Notes: generated from the sequence alone by a model not told the origin. Shown: positions 1 to 8,457, counted from the stretch's first letter. The stretch: DNA of 64,000 nucleotides from Candidatus Vecturithrix granuli (GCA_000739535.1 DF820471.1:136903-200902), one strand, 5' to 3'. Made by a program: numbers and translations.

Positions 1-19
1 CAATAGGGAGGGTAGAGGA

Positions 20-985
20 ATGAAAACTCGACATATCGGAATCTATATCATCCGATTTTTCAAAAAATATCGGTTATTAGCGGCGATTATCGTGTTATCT
101 GCCCTCTTGACCATGATCTCGCCGGCTTTTTTCTCCATCACCAACATCATCAACATTTTATGGAATGTCGCAGTTGTCGGGATTATGGCGGTTGGCATGA
201 CCTTTGTCATTTTAACCGGCGGCATTGATCTTTCGGTAGGGTCTGTGGTCTGTGCAACCGGAGTGGCGACCGCATTGTTCTTTGATCCTCTCAGACTGCC
301 CCTGGTTGTCACGCTGCTGCTTGTGGCAGTCATCGGAACGTTGTTGGGATTAGGAAACGGATTACTGGTTTCCCGCGCCAGAATCGCGCCGTTTATTGTG
401 ACGTTGGCGACAATGGTATTTTATCGCGGAATGACCTTATTTGCGACCAATGGGGTGACGCTGGGCGTGCTCAAACCTGCATCGTTTCTGGAAATTGGTC
501 TCGGAAAAATCTTAGGAATTCCGGTGCCGATTATTATCTTTGCCGTTATTGCCGTTATCGGATGGTTTCTCAGCCAGAAAACCACTTTTGGACGTTCGAT
601 TTATATTCTGGGCGGGAATAGAACGGCCGCGCTCATGTCAGGCATCCCGGTCAAGCGCGTCGAAATGATTGCCTATATTATATCAGGTTTTTGCGCCGGG
701 ATTTCCGGAATTGTGCTCACCTCGCTGGTGCAGCAAGCCGGGTCCTACCAGGGAGTCGGTTTTGAGCTTGATGTAATTGCGGCCGTTGTCGTAGGGGGCA
801 CAAGTATGTTTGGCGGAGCAGGCCGGGTCTTTGATTCGGTGCTTGGCGCAATTTTCATCGGAATTATTGCCAATGGGTTAAGTCTATTGAATGTTCCCAG
901 CCCCTACCATCCGATTGTCAAAGGGCTTGTTGTGTTGGTCGCCGTGGGGTTTGAAATCAATCTGCGCGAGTATACAAAAGAATAA
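20..985 (+). CDS. Ribose-type ABC transporter permease
   Basis: Inner-membrane permease of a CUT2 (ribose/xylose/AI-2 type) sugar importer, 321 residues, the usual length for RbsC-like proteins. About eight to ten hydrophobic segments are visible, starting near residue 18. The stretch GGIDLSVGSV near residue 68 is the hallmark of this permease family, and the C-terminal GGTSMFGGAG stretch also matches it. A purine-rich ribosome site (GGGAGGGTAGAGG, bases 6-18) sits just before the ATG. The ATP-binding and substrate-binding subunits are not downstream, so they probably lie to the left of the window. The SDR dehydrogenase that follows suggests that the imported compound is a sugar or polyol. 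Substrate cannot be told from this subunit. Confidence 0.9.
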   Translation: MKTRHIGIYIIRFFKKYRLLAAIIVLSALLTMISPAFFSITNIINILWNVAVVGIMAVGMTFVILTGGIDLSVGSVVCATGVATALFFDPLRLPLVVTLLLVAVIGTLLGLGNGLLVSRARIAPFIVTLATMVFYRGMTLFATNGVTLGVLKPASFLEIGLGKILGIPVPIIIFAVIAVIGWFLSQKTTFGRSIYILGGNRTAALMSGIPVKRVEMIAYIISGFCAGISGIVLTSLVQQAGSYQGVGFELDVIAAVVVGGTSMFGGAGRVFDSVLGAIFIGIIANGLSLLNVPSPYHPIVKGLVVLVAVGFEINLREYTKE

Positions 986-992
986 AAATCAG

Positions 993-1258
993 CCCGCGAA
1001 ACACGCCAAACACGCGAAAAATTTTTGAAGATATTATGATCCAATTTTGGTTTTTCTAGATGATTGCTCAAGAACAGGAGTGCGACGCGGTCGTCGCTTA
1101 TCGGCGATCCCTTTGCTCTTGAAAGCGCGACGACCGCGTCGCACTCCTGAAGGCAAAGATCATGCCATGCCTCAACCAAACTTGGAGTATAATACAAGAG
1201 AAAAGAACGGAAAAATCTATCGATCTGTTTTTTTCGCGTGTTTGGCGTGTTTCGCGGG
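993..1258. repeat. Nested inverted repeats in 300-base gap
   Basis: The gap between the permease and the SDR gene holds two nested palindromes. The outer arms are 29 bases each (993-1021 and 1230-1258, core ACACGCCAAACACGCG). The inner arms are 23 bases each (1075-1097 and 1127-1149, core GTGCGACGCGGTCGTCGC). Both pairs are perfect complements. Reading frames crossing this region are produced by the repeats and I do not regard them as coding. The inner pair is built like the CGCGAAACTCC palindromes at 8.1 and 13.7 kb. Confidence 0.85.
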
Positions 1259-1286
1259 TTATATTTCCAGGGGAGGAAAGGATAGA

Positions 1287-2108
1287 ATGGAACAACGATT
1301 ACGCAATAAAGTTGCGATTGTCACAGGGGCGGGGCAGGGAATCGGCAAAGGGGTTGCTCTGCGATTAGCGAGGGAAGGCGCGGATGTGGTGGTCGCTGAC
1401 GTTCAATTGGCCAATGCGGAACAGACCGCCTGGGAAATCCGAGATCTGCATCGACAGGCGTTCGCCTGCTATATCAATCTGGCGAATATTGCTGAAATTC
1501 AGCCGATGGTGGATAAAGTCGTTGAAACCTTTGGTCATATTGATATTCTGGTGAATAACGCCGGAGTAGTCCAATCGAAACCCTTCCTGGATGTGACCGA
1601 AGCTGATTGGGATCGGGTGATTGATATTAATCAGAAAAGCGTGGTCTTCTGCATTCAGTCTGTTGCAAAGCAGATGATCAAGCAGATTCCCGAAGTGGTT
1701 AAAGCCGCAGGCAGGGCTGAGCAAAGCTATGGGAAGATCGTCAATTTTTCTTCCATCTCCGGACGCCGTGGCCGTGCCTTGCAGGTGCATTACGCCGCCA
1801 GTAAAGCCGCCATCATCAGCATTACCCAATCGGCCGCCTTAGCTCTGACCCAATATGGCATTAATGTCAATGCGGTCTCACCGAGCGTGGTACCGACGCC
1901 GATGTGGGAACAAAATGATCTGGAAAAGAGTCGTATTCTGGGTATTCCGCGTGGCCAGGCCATGCAGGATTTCATTGAGAAAATCCCGCTCAAACGCGCT
2001 GGCACGGTGGAAGATATTGCCGCAGCCGTCGCGTTTCTCTGTTCAGCGGATTCGGACTATATCACCGGCCAGACGCTCAACGTTGACGGCGGTTTTGAAA
2101 TGAATTAA
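1287..2108 (+). CDS. SDR dehydrogenase, sorbitol/polyol type
   Basis: Classical short-chain dehydrogenase/reductase, 273 residues, cytoplasmic, NAD(P)-dependent. The nucleotide-binding TGAGQGIG lies near residues 13-20, NNAG near residue 91, and the catalytic Ser-Tyr-Lys are in NFSSISG and HYAASK. The GRRG stretch before the active-site Tyr and the GINVNAVSPSVV and MWEQND stretches resemble sorbitol dehydrogenases of the SmoS type. This is a family resemblance and not proof of substrate. The open frame runs 240 bases further upstream, but that part lies in palindromic repeats. The ATG at 1287 has GGGGAGGAAAGG just before it and the protein starts there as SDRs normally do. It follows a sugar permease, so oxidation of an imported polyol is a fair inference. 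Confidence 0.9.
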   Translation: MEQRLRNKVAIVTGAGQGIGKGVALRLAREGADVVVADVQLANAEQTAWEIRDLHRQAFACYINLANIAEIQPMVDKVVETFGHIDILVNNAGVVQSKPFLDVTEADWDRVIDINQKSVVFCIQSVAKQMIKQIPEVVKAAGRAEQSYGKIVNFSSISGRRGRALQVHYAASKAAIISITQSAALALTQYGINVNAVSPSVVPTPMWEQNDLEKSRILGIPRGQAMQDFIEKIPLKRAGTVEDIAAAVAFLCSADSDYITGQTLNVDGGFEMN

Positions 2109-2153
2109 GGTAAAAGAGTGTAAGTAATGATAAATAATTTCCTTTGTCCATCA

Positions 2154-2184
2154 GAAACCGGGTTTTTTGAAAAAACCCGGTTTC
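2154..2184. terminator. Hairpin between convergent genes
   Basis: Perfect inverted repeat with 15-base arms (2154-2168, 2170-2184), core AAACCCGG with A/T flanks. It lies between the SDR gene (plus) and the GNAT gene (minus), so it can stop transcription from both sides. It belongs to the dispersed AAACC(A/G)GGTTT hairpin family. Confidence 0.75.
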
Positions 2185-2223
2185 TTGGCCCGTCAAAATT
2201 GGCAAAAATTTATTTATAATCAC

Positions 2224-2673
2224 TTATTGGCCAAATTCCATTCCTAAAAGAACATATTCTTCAGTGATGCCATGTTTTTTATAGAATTTAATTGCTCCAA
2301 TGTTGTCTTGCATGACGCCCACTTCGATTTCATCCATACCCCGCTCTCTTGCTGCGTTCATCCCATATTGCAAAAGTTGCTCGCCAATTTTCTGATTCCG
2401 ATAGGCTTTGGACACGATTAGTTCATTGATTAACGCTGTGCCTCGTTTATGATAGATAGTTCGGTAGAAGAGCAGCGAGAGAAAACCTGCGACCATGCCA
2501 TTGTCTTCAAATACGTAGTTTTCATAAACTTCCGGCTGCTCATTCATGTTGACATAGTGTTCACGCACCGTGCTGTCATCTATTTCCTGATCTTCTCCTA
2601 AAGCTTCATTCAATTCTTGCAGAAGTGCAATGATCTGAGGTAAATCCTGCTCCTGCCATTTTCTAATTGCCAT
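2224..2673 (-). CDS. GNAT family N-acetyltransferase
   Basis: Cytoplasmic acetyl-CoA-dependent acetyltransferase, 149 residues, the size of a single GNAT fold. The N-terminal MAIRKWQEQDLPQIIALLQEL is the typical first strand and helix. The acetyl-CoA loop is seen as VSKAYRNQKIGEQLL (Q/RxxGxG/A motif) near residues 88-102, followed by EVGVMQDNIGAIKFYKKHG, the usual last strand and helix. AGGAA lies upstream of the ATG. Substrate is unknown. It lies downstream of greA, separated by a hairpin, so it is probably expressed separately or by readthrough. Confidence 0.9.
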   Translation of the reverse strand: MAIRKWQEQDLPQIIALLQELNEALGEDQEIDDSTVREHYVNMNEQPEVYENYVFEDNGMVAGFLSLLFYRTIYHKRGTALINELIVSKAYRNQKIGEQLLQYGMNAARERGMDEIEVGVMQDNIGAIKFYKKHGITEEYVLLGMEFGQ

Positions 2674-2691
2674 AGTGTGGTTCCTAATGAA

Positions 2692-2726
2692 AAGAAACCA
2701 GGTTTTTGGGAAAAACCTGGTTTCTT
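2692..2726. terminator. Hairpin downstream of greA
   Basis: Perfect 16-base arms (2692-2707, 2711-2726) around a GGG loop, core AAACCAGG. It lies between greA and the GNAT gene on the minus strand and carries a T-rich end in that direction. Member of the dispersed hairpin family. Confidence 0.75.
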
Positions 2727-2744
2727 CTAAAGGAACAGGTAAAA

Positions 2745-3227
2745 TTATGAAAAGCGTTCGATTTTGATGACTTCAAAACTTTTCACCCCGGCCGGCACTT
2801 TGATTTTGACTTCATCCCCTTCTTCACGACCGATTAACCCCCGCGCCATCGGAGATTTGGCTGAGATGGCATTCTGGTAAAATTCGGCATCGTCGCCGCT
2901 CAAAATCTGATACATTACTTCTTCATCCGTATCCAGGTCATACAAGGTCACTTTCGTACCAAGCGAGATGCGACTGACATCAATCTCCAGATCATCAATA
3001 ATTTTCACGTTTGAAAGACGTTGACGCAGATTTTTGACTTCGTTGCCCAACATGTCCTTTTTTTGAATCGCGGCTTCCCATTCCGCATTTTCACTCAGGT
3101 CTCCATGGCTGGCGGCCGTTCCGATTTCCTGTGCAATTTTGCCGCCGGGTTTGATCGCATCCAGATTCTCTTGCAGCTTTTTGTTGAGAGCATCCCAGGC
3201 TCTTCTGGTCATGTAGTTGGTTTCCAT
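2745..3227 (-). CDS. greA: Transcription elongation factor GreA
   Basis: 160 residues, the usual GreA length. It binds in the secondary channel of RNA polymerase and stimulates transcript cleavage to rescue stalled complexes. The N-terminal half (METNYMTRRAWDALNKKLQ onward) forms the coiled coil. The acidic tip is seen in SHGDLSENAEWEAA, which contains the conserved D and E that position the catalytic metal. The C-terminal globular domain ends with the typical SPMARGLIGREEGDEVKIKV stretch. GAGG precedes the ATG. A hairpin follows the gene. Confidence 0.96.
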   Translation of the reverse strand: METNYMTRRAWDALNKKLQENLDAIKPGGKIAQEIGTAASHGDLSENAEWEAAIQKKDMLGNEVKNLRQRLSNVKIIDDLEIDVSRISLGTKVTLYDLDTDEEVMYQILSGDDAEFYQNAISAKSPMARGLIGREEGDEVKIKVPAGVKSFEVIKIERFS

Positions 3228-3262
3228 AGCGTCTTTACCTCAAGTAATGTGGTTCTAAAACA

Positions 3263-3336
3263 AGAGCCACGAAAGAAACAAAAGACACGCAAAAAGATCG
3301 TCTTCTTTTCCGTGCCTTTTATCTGTTTCGTGGCTT
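3263..3336. repeat. Imperfect inverted repeat upstream of greA
   Basis: AGCCACGAAAGAAACAAAAG (from 3265) and its approximate complement (to about 3336, ending CTGTTTCGTGGCT) form a long imperfect hairpin in the 210-base gap between greA and the FAD oxidoreductase gene. It may end transcription from the upstream polysaccharide genes. It looks like the outer palindrome at 993-1258 in style (ACGAAA/ACACG words). Confidence 0.5.
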
Positions 3337-3440
3337 ATTGATTGGCAAACTTCTTTGCGCTTGCCATCTTAGCTCATCACATTCATGAGAGCAATATACT
3401 ATTTAACCTTGTAAAAATGTCAAGAGAGTATTTTGAAAAT

Positions 3441-4757
3441 TTATGCTTTCAGGTCAGTTACGCCGCTGAGACGCTCAGCAATCTGCTTTCCGGCCAGAAT
3501 CGCGCCCTCCATGGAGTTATATTCCCAGGCACCGTAGCGCCCAACGGAATAAATCTGCTGCTGTGCCAGATAAGGGATAATCTTGTGTAAAGCCTGTGGG
3601 CGACACAGATCATGGATGACATAGGCGCATTCGATCCGTACAATATCGGCCGTCAAAATGTCATCGGTATTTCGAAGAATCCCGCTGCGTTGTAAACCGT
3701 CGTAAATCTTCTCCAGCAATGTTTGTTCAGGAATGACTTCTTCAGGGAGCACAGAGACTTCCACGTAGATTGAACTGCATCCTTCAGGAACGGCAGCGGA
3801 TGAGAAATTCATCGGAAACCCTACTCGATAAAAGAGGTATTCCGGTTCTGGGAAATAAATCCAGTGCGCATCCGAAATATGCGGACGTTTCACACCGATA
3901 TTCACATCATAAACAGAAATGTAGCGCAACGATTCGGCAGTCTGTTTGATCTCTTCTGGCAGAGGTTGTAAAAGATGAAGTAGATGTGATAAAGGAAGTG
4001 TGGAAATTAATTGGTCGTAAGAACAGATTGAACGATCTTCAAATCGAATGAGTCTGGTTTCAGCCTCAATTGCAATTGCTTTTTTCCGGCAGTGTAGATG
4101 ATCAGGATGGAGACAGGCTGCCAACGCCTGTGGCAATTGTTCCGTTCCGCCGCTTTTGGGATAGAGAAAGGTTGGATTATAGCCAAACGCCCGATTTTTA
4201 ATCCCCAAGGCCCCATTCAAAAACTCATCGAGGGTGGGTTTTGGAATAGACCAGGAGACCCAATCAGCGGCCAGTTGATCTAACGGAGTGCGCCAGAGTT
4301 TTTGATTATACGGAAACATGAAATATTTGGCAATGCCGCTCCCAAAGGTGTGCAGCACCCAATCGTGAAAAGAATTCGCAGCATCCGGGGCCGAGCAATC
4401 CGCCTTGTTGAGCGTTTCGACAAAACCGATGATGCATTCCTTAATGATTTCCGGGGGAAGGCTGCTGATATTCGCCTGAAATGGATAATTCAGATAGCGA
4501 CCCTGTGTGTAAATGACCGCCTTGCGTTCGTGCTGTTGGTACAAATTGGGTAAGAGCGTCTGGATCAGATGTTTCGTATAGTCATGACGCAGGTGTAATA
4601 AATGACCGGTATAATCGAACAGAAAGCCTTTGCGTTTCATTGTGCGGCACAGGCCGCCAACCTCAGCTTCCTGCTCAAAAATTTCATAGCCATCGCGCAG
4701 GTGATAGGCTGCGCTTAATCCTGTTAATCCGGCTCCTAAAATAGTTGTCTGTGTCAT
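3441..4757 (-). CDS. FAD-dependent oxidoreductase, protoporphyrinogen-oxidase-like
   Basis: 438 residues with an N-terminal Rossmann fold: GAGLTGLSAAYHL (residues 8-20) binds the FAD ADP moiety, followed by an acidic residue after the second strand and GGLCRTMKRKGFLFDYTGH, the second FAD contact typical of amine oxidase/protoporphyrinogen oxidase/UDP-galactopyranose mutase relatives. The C-terminal SVGRYGAWEYNSMEGAILAG is the usual closing FAD stretch. There is no signal peptide. It is 16 bases downstream of the WecA-like gene, so the pair is likely co-transcribed. Genes of this kind are common in polysaccharide clusters, but the substrate is unknown. True haem synthesis is less likely because no hem genes are nearby. 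Confidence 0.8.
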   Translation of the reverse strand: MTQTTILGAGLTGLSAAYHLRDGYEIFEQEAEVGGLCRTMKRKGFLFDYTGHLLHLRHDYTKHLIQTLLPNLYQQHERKAVIYTQGRYLNYPFQANISSLPPEIIKECIIGFVETLNKADCSAPDAANSFHDWVLHTFGSGIAKYFMFPYNQKLWRTPLDQLAADWVSWSIPKPTLDEFLNGALGIKNRAFGYNPTFLYPKSGGTEQLPQALAACLHPDHLHCRKKAIAIEAETRLIRFEDRSICSYDQLISTLPLSHLLHLLQPLPEEIKQTAESLRYISVYDVNIGVKRPHISDAHWIYFPEPEYLFYRVGFPMNFSSAAVPEGCSSIYVEVSVLPEEVIPEQTLLEKIYDGLQRSGILRNTDDILTADIVRIECAYVIHDLCRPQALHKIIPYLAQQQIYSVGRYGAWEYNSMEGAILAGKQIAERLSGVTDLKA

Positions 4758-4773
4758 GTTTCCGGCGCGATTC

Positions 4774-5922
4774 CTAAGACTCGCTGAAAATTTCCTTATT
4801 ACTCGGCATTTGTACCTGGCTTAATTTCCAGGCAATGGCTAGCACCACAACGATTACTCCCGACAGAATCCACACTGTGGCGAAGGGTGTTACATACATA
4901 ATCCAGAGCGCAACTCCGCCGAGCAAGAGAGTCGCAGCATAACTCATGCACACAATCTGCCTGACAGAAAATCCGATTTTACGGCAGCGCAGGGGAAAGT
5001 GATCTTTGCTGCCCAAAAACATGGAAATACCCTTGCGATAACGCAAGACCATCACGAAGAGCATGTCAAAAATTGGCACCCCCAGAATGAGCAGCGGTGC
5101 GACAAAACCCAGATTGTTATGGTGACTATAACTCCCAATCATTGAGAGTGAGCCTAACATCAGGCCGATAAACATGCTGCCGGTATCACCCAAATAAATT
5201 TTAGCCGGTTCAAAATTATACTTGAGCACCCCTAACAAACTTCCGGCCAGAGCCAGCGTAAGGATGGCAATCATGGTGTTCCCATTCAGGATTGACACCA
5301 GAAATAAAATGAGAGATGCGCAAAATGCCACACCCGTTGCCAGGCCGTCCATGATGTCGAGAATGTTCAGGGCGTTAATAATCCCGGCAATCCACAACAC
5401 CGTAAACGGCAGATTGATCCATTCCGGCAGGGCGATCAATTCAATACGAATGCCCGATTTCACGAGCACCAGAATGGCGATCAATTGTCCTAAAAATTTG
5501 ATCTTTGGAGTGACAGCCTGCATATCGTCAAACAAACCGATGATTACCAGGACTGAGCCAGCCAATATGATCCCCAATACTTTTTCATTAAAGTCAAAGG
5601 TACAGGAGAGTGTGAGCAAGAAGGAAATATACACGACAATCCCGCCAAGATAGGGAGTTGGCTGCGCGTGATCCTTTAAGCGACCATCAGGTTTATCCAC
5701 AATATTATAGCGTAACGCCGCATTTCTTGCGAGCGGCGTGGCCCACCATGCCAGACCTGAAGACAGCAAAAACGTGAACAGATATTTAAACGCAATATAG
5801 GTTGATGGCAGCAAATTCGTCAGGGGAGATACCGATAAGGTCATGATAATAAAGGCGAATGAAAAGTTCACTGATTGACAGGAATTTCCTTTGAGCGTCA
5901 TTGGCGAACGTTCAGTACTCAT
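4774..5922 (-). CDS. WecA/MraY-family polyprenyl-phosphate sugar-1-P transferase
   Basis: Integral membrane enzyme, 382 residues, about eleven hydrophobic segments. It transfers a sugar-1-phosphate (GlcNAc-1-P in WecA/TagO) from a UDP-sugar to undecaprenyl phosphate, the first step of O-antigen or other surface glycan synthesis. Visible family motifs are DDMQAVTP near 132, the NILDIMDGLATG catalytic loop near 189, GDTGSMFIG near 246, and the KDHFPLR loop near 303. AAGGAG precedes the ATG by six bases. MraY itself is unlikely because the surroundings lack mur/fts genes and the HFPLR loop fits the WecA branch. It heads an apparent pair with the downstream FAD oxidoreductase. Confidence 0.92.
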   Translation of the reverse strand: MSTERSPMTLKGNSCQSVNFSFAFIIMTLSVSPLTNLLPSTYIAFKYLFTFLLSSGLAWWATPLARNAALRYNIVDKPDGRLKDHAQPTPYLGGIVVYISFLLTLSCTFDFNEKVLGIILAGSVLVIIGLFDDMQAVTPKIKFLGQLIAILVLVKSGIRIELIALPEWINLPFTVLWIAGIINALNILDIMDGLATGVAFCASLILFLVSILNGNTMIAILTLALAGSLLGVLKYNFEPAKIYLGDTGSMFIGLMLGSLSMIGSYSHHNNLGFVAPLLILGVPIFDMLFVMVLRYRKGISMFLGSKDHFPLRCRKIGFSVRQIVCMSYAATLLLGGVALWIMYVTPFATVWILSGVIVVVLAIAWKLSQVQMPSNKEIFSES

Positions 5923-6037
5923 GAAAGTCTCCTTATGCTTGAGTAATATGGGAAGAAAAGATTTTTTCTAAAAACGGGAGAGAATACAACTTGTCTGATG
6001 CTATTGCATAAATGATGCCATCGTTTCTCAAGAACTT

Positions 6038-6070
6038 AAAAACCAGGTTTCTTCAAGAAACCTGGTTTTT
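6038..6070. terminator. Hairpin after nucleotidyltransferase gene
   Basis: Near-perfect palindrome (6038-6053 and 6055-6070), core AAACCAGGTTTCTT, followed by T residues on the plus strand and preceded by A residues. It sits just downstream of the minus-strand nucleotidyltransferase gene. Member of the dispersed hairpin family. Confidence 0.75.
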
Positions 6071-6076
6071 TCACCC

Positions 6077-7273
6077 CTACATCAGATCTTCCTGGACAAC
6101 CGTTCCAGCCGGAACAGCCGTATTTGGGCCAATCTTAACACCAGGGTACGTGACAACGTGCGGATACATAAACACATGATCCGCCAGAACAACCCCAAGC
6201 TGTTCACGGCCAGAGTCAATTATCTGACCTTTAACTTGCGAAGTGACAGTTTTTGTCGCCAGGGGTGCGCTCATTGTAACTGTGCCGGAATGGACGAGTG
6301 CATATTCTCCTACCACAGAATGAGAAATATTACAAAATGGTTCGATCCGGACGTTCTGATCAATCACCGAATTTTTAATGCTATTCGCCATCGCAATGTA
6401 ACTGTGATCGCCTATCGAAGTATTGCCTGTCATAAAACAATTTGAGCTAATCACGCAGTCGTCGCCAACCCAGAGATTCCCATGAATACGGGTTCCCTGA
6501 CGGATAATCGAACGTTTGCCGAGTGATAATCGTCCTTCAATTTCGACGCCAGATTCCACCATTCCTTCAATATGAGGCTCCTCAAAACCTTGCTCCAGTA
6601 AAAAGTCATTCGCATTGAGCAAACTCCAGGGAAATCCGACTGGAATCCAGTAGGCTGTACTGACATGGCAGTGTACCTCGGCTTGCTGGGCGAAACGTTT
6701 GACCGCATCGGTCACTTCATATTCTCCGCGCGGACTCCTGGGAATGTTGTCAAGAATATCGAAAATCTGACGGTCAAACACATACATGCCAACGCTCGTC
6801 AAATTACTCGCCGGATGTTCAGGTTTTTCAATCAGATCCTTTACCAGGCCATCTTCCACAGTCAGAACGCCGAATTGACGAGGATCTTCGACTTCCATGC
6901 CTAGCAGCGAATAGGGATAGGCCAGGCATCCTTCAATATCCTGACGAGCGTACAAGTCATCGCCGTTCATCACCAGAAACCGGTCAAGAATGTGGTTGCG
7001 CACTTGCATGACGGCGTGACCGGTCCCTAGTTGCTCGCTTTGTTTAACATAGCGCAGTCGGATGCCTTGATAGGATTCGCCGAAATAGGCGCGAATCATG
7101 TCGCTCTTATATCCAACGATAATGATGGCTTCTTCAGTCAACCCAATAAATTGGTCAAGTTGATGCGCTAAAATCGGCTTATTCGCGATCCTGAGCAAGG
7201 GTTTCGGTTTGGTCAGCGTTAAGGGATACGTCCGCGTTGATTTCCCGGCCGCCATAATTACGGCTTGTATCAT
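6077..7273 (-). CDS. Sugar-1-phosphate nucleotidylyltransferase with left-handed beta-helix
   Basis: 398 residues, two domains. The N-terminal half is an NTP-transferase: AAGKSTRTYPLTLTKPKPLL (8-27) is the nucleotide-binding signature and MNGDD near 98 holds the catalytic metal ligand. From about residue 245 onward hexapeptide repeats appear (such as SLGKRSIIRQGTRIHGNL), giving a left-handed beta-helix like GlmU or the archaeal ST0452-type bifunctional enzymes. It would make a UDP- or dTDP-activated sugar for the nearby WecA-like transferase. The second domain may acetylate a sugar, or only form trimers. No clear ribosome site is seen; the upstream bases are a 9-base tandem repeat. Confidence 0.88.
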   Translation of the reverse strand: MIQAVIMAAGKSTRTYPLTLTKPKPLLRIANKPILAHQLDQFIGLTEEAIIIVGYKSDMIRAYFGESYQGIRLRYVKQSEQLGTGHAVMQVRNHILDRFLVMNGDDLYARQDIEGCLAYPYSLLGMEVEDPRQFGVLTVEDGLVKDLIEKPEHPASNLTSVGMYVFDRQIFDILDNIPRSPRGEYEVTDAVKRFAQQAEVHCHVSTAYWIPVGFPWSLLNANDFLLEQGFEEPHIEGMVESGVEIEGRLSLGKRSIIRQGTRIHGNLWVGDDCVISSNCFMTGNTSIGDHSYIAMANSIKNSVIDQNVRIEPFCNISHSVVGEYALVHSGTVTMSAPLATKTVTSQVKGQIIDSGREQLGVVLADHVFMYPHVVTYPGVKIGPNTAVPAGTVVQEDLM

Positions 7274-7283
7274 TGAACGAAGA

Positions 7284-7400
7284 AGTGACTAAAGTGACTA
7301 AAGTGACTAAAGTGGCTAAAGTATAAGGAAATCCCTTCAACTTTAGCCACTAAAAACTTTAGTCACTTTAGTTCGCTTTAGTCATTTTAGTTCACTTTTA
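7284..7400. repeat. 9-base tandem repeats forming an inverted cluster
   Basis: Four copies of AGTGACTAA (one with a G for A change) run from 7284 to 7319. The complementary words (TTAGTCACT and variants) are repeated from about 7341 to 7398. The two clusters face each other and can fold into one long hairpin. The repeat sits directly between the start of the nucleotidyltransferase gene and the end of the adenosine-kinase-family gene. Confidence 0.85.
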
Positions 7401-7880
7401 TTGTTTATATCCAAATTTTCGCAGCAGTTCCTTGCGAGCCTGGATGTCCTCATCTGTTTCAATGCCTTTTGACGCAAATCCGTCAATGACACCCAGGATT
7501 CCACGCCCTTGTTCAGTTTCGGCGACCAGAACCTGCACCGGATTGGCGCTTGCACAAAACACCCGGCAGACTTCAGGCACATTTTTCACTGCATTCAGCA
7601 CATTAACAGGAAAAATATCTTTCATAAACAGAATGAAACAATGCCCGGCTGACAACTGATAGGCATTTTTCTTTGCCAGTTCAACTAATTCTTCATCTGT
7701 GCCGGTATAGCGAACCAGACAGGGACCTGAGGATTCACAAAAGGCTAACCCGAATTTTGCACCGGGAACAGCGTTTACCATGGCTTCATAAAGATCCTCA
7801 ACGGTTTTAATAAAATGCGACTGTCCTAAAATAAAATTCAGATCTTCCGGTTTTTCAATCGAGATCGTTTTGATTTCCAT
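7398..7880 (-). CDS. Adenosine-specific kinase family protein
   Basis: 160 residues and recognisable over its full length as the family named adenosine-specific kinase (PAE0151 type): MEIKTISIEKPEDLNFILGQ at the start, then GLAFCESSGPCLVRYTGTD, GHCFILFMKD and VFCASANPVQVLVAETEQGRGILGVIDG. The family is small, cytoplasmic and found in archaea and anaerobic bacteria. The kinase activity rests on little work, so the function should be taken as provisional. GGAGG precedes the ATG. It has no close functional neighbour: the next gene is separated by the 9-base repeat cluster. Confidence 0.88.
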   Translation of the reverse strand: MEIKTISIEKPEDLNFILGQSHFIKTVEDLYEAMVNAVPGAKFGLAFCESSGPCLVRYTGTDEELVELAKKNAYQLSAGHCFILFMKDIFPVNVLNAVKNVPEVCRVFCASANPVQVLVAETEQGRGILGVIDGFASKGIETDEDIQARKELLRKFGYKQ

Positions 7881-7933
7881 AATTTCCTCCGACTCTATGA
7901 TGATTCTTTTTAAAGGTCATCTTCTATTTTTAA

Positions 7934-8283
7934 GGAGCTGTCACGAGCGGGTGCCTACCCGACGCCATGAAAATCAGGCTCGTAGCTGCCGCTTCAGCGG
8001 CGTGAAGAAACGCTAAAGCGTTTACTACGAACGGATAATTTCAAAGGAGTTAACATGAACGGGTGCTCACCCGACGCAATGAACATACGATGTAGCGCGA
8101 AACTCCAGTTTCGCGGCTGTCAACCATGCGCGAAACTGGAGTTTCGCGCTACATTTTCATAGGAGCTATCATGAGCCTCCGGCTCACCCGTCATCATGAA
8201 AATGAGATGTAGCGCGAAACTCAAGTTTCGCGGCTGTCAACCATGCGCGAAACTGGAGTTTCGCGCTACATTTTCATAGGAGA
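7934..8283. repeat. Tandem array of three palindromic units
   Basis: The 577-base gap before the PfkB gene is mostly three head-to-tail units of about 112-117 bases starting at GGAG 7934, 8046 and 8162 (a fourth GGAG starts at 8279). Each begins with a GGAG(C/T)T..CA(T/C)GA header and a short C/G-rich hairpin ending near CATGAAAAT. It then carries a long palindrome: 8091-8153 and 8208-8270 have arms TGTAGCGCGAAACT(C)CAGTT type; the first unit has a different palindrome (GTAGCTGCCGC / CTACGA). No gene is visible in it. A single unit in the opposite orientation lies at 13671-13785. Confidence 0.85.
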
Positions 8284-8457
8284 CGCCATAATTCACTTCT
8301 TGTGCTTTGTCAACGGATTTTTGCGCACTTTTCGCTTGACTATTCTTCAGGCAAGGTTTACAGCCTTCTGAAAGTAAAAATCAATTGCTTCAGATGGATA
8401 CCAGATTAAAAAACCAGATTTCTTGAAACCACCAGCTTTTTATCATCGAGGAGGGAT

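Noticed and set aside
1047..1286. N-terminal extension of the SDR protein and small frames in the same place
   Set aside because: The bases are nested palindromes, and the ATG at 1287 has a strong ribosome site and gives a normal SDR start.
3458..3643. Frames inside the FAD oxidoreductase gene
   Set aside because: Shifted-frame shadows of a gene with clear cofactor motifs.
7934..8283. Possible CRISPR array
   Set aside because: Only three units of over 110 bases, with no short unique spacers and no cas genes. The repeats are palindromic elements.
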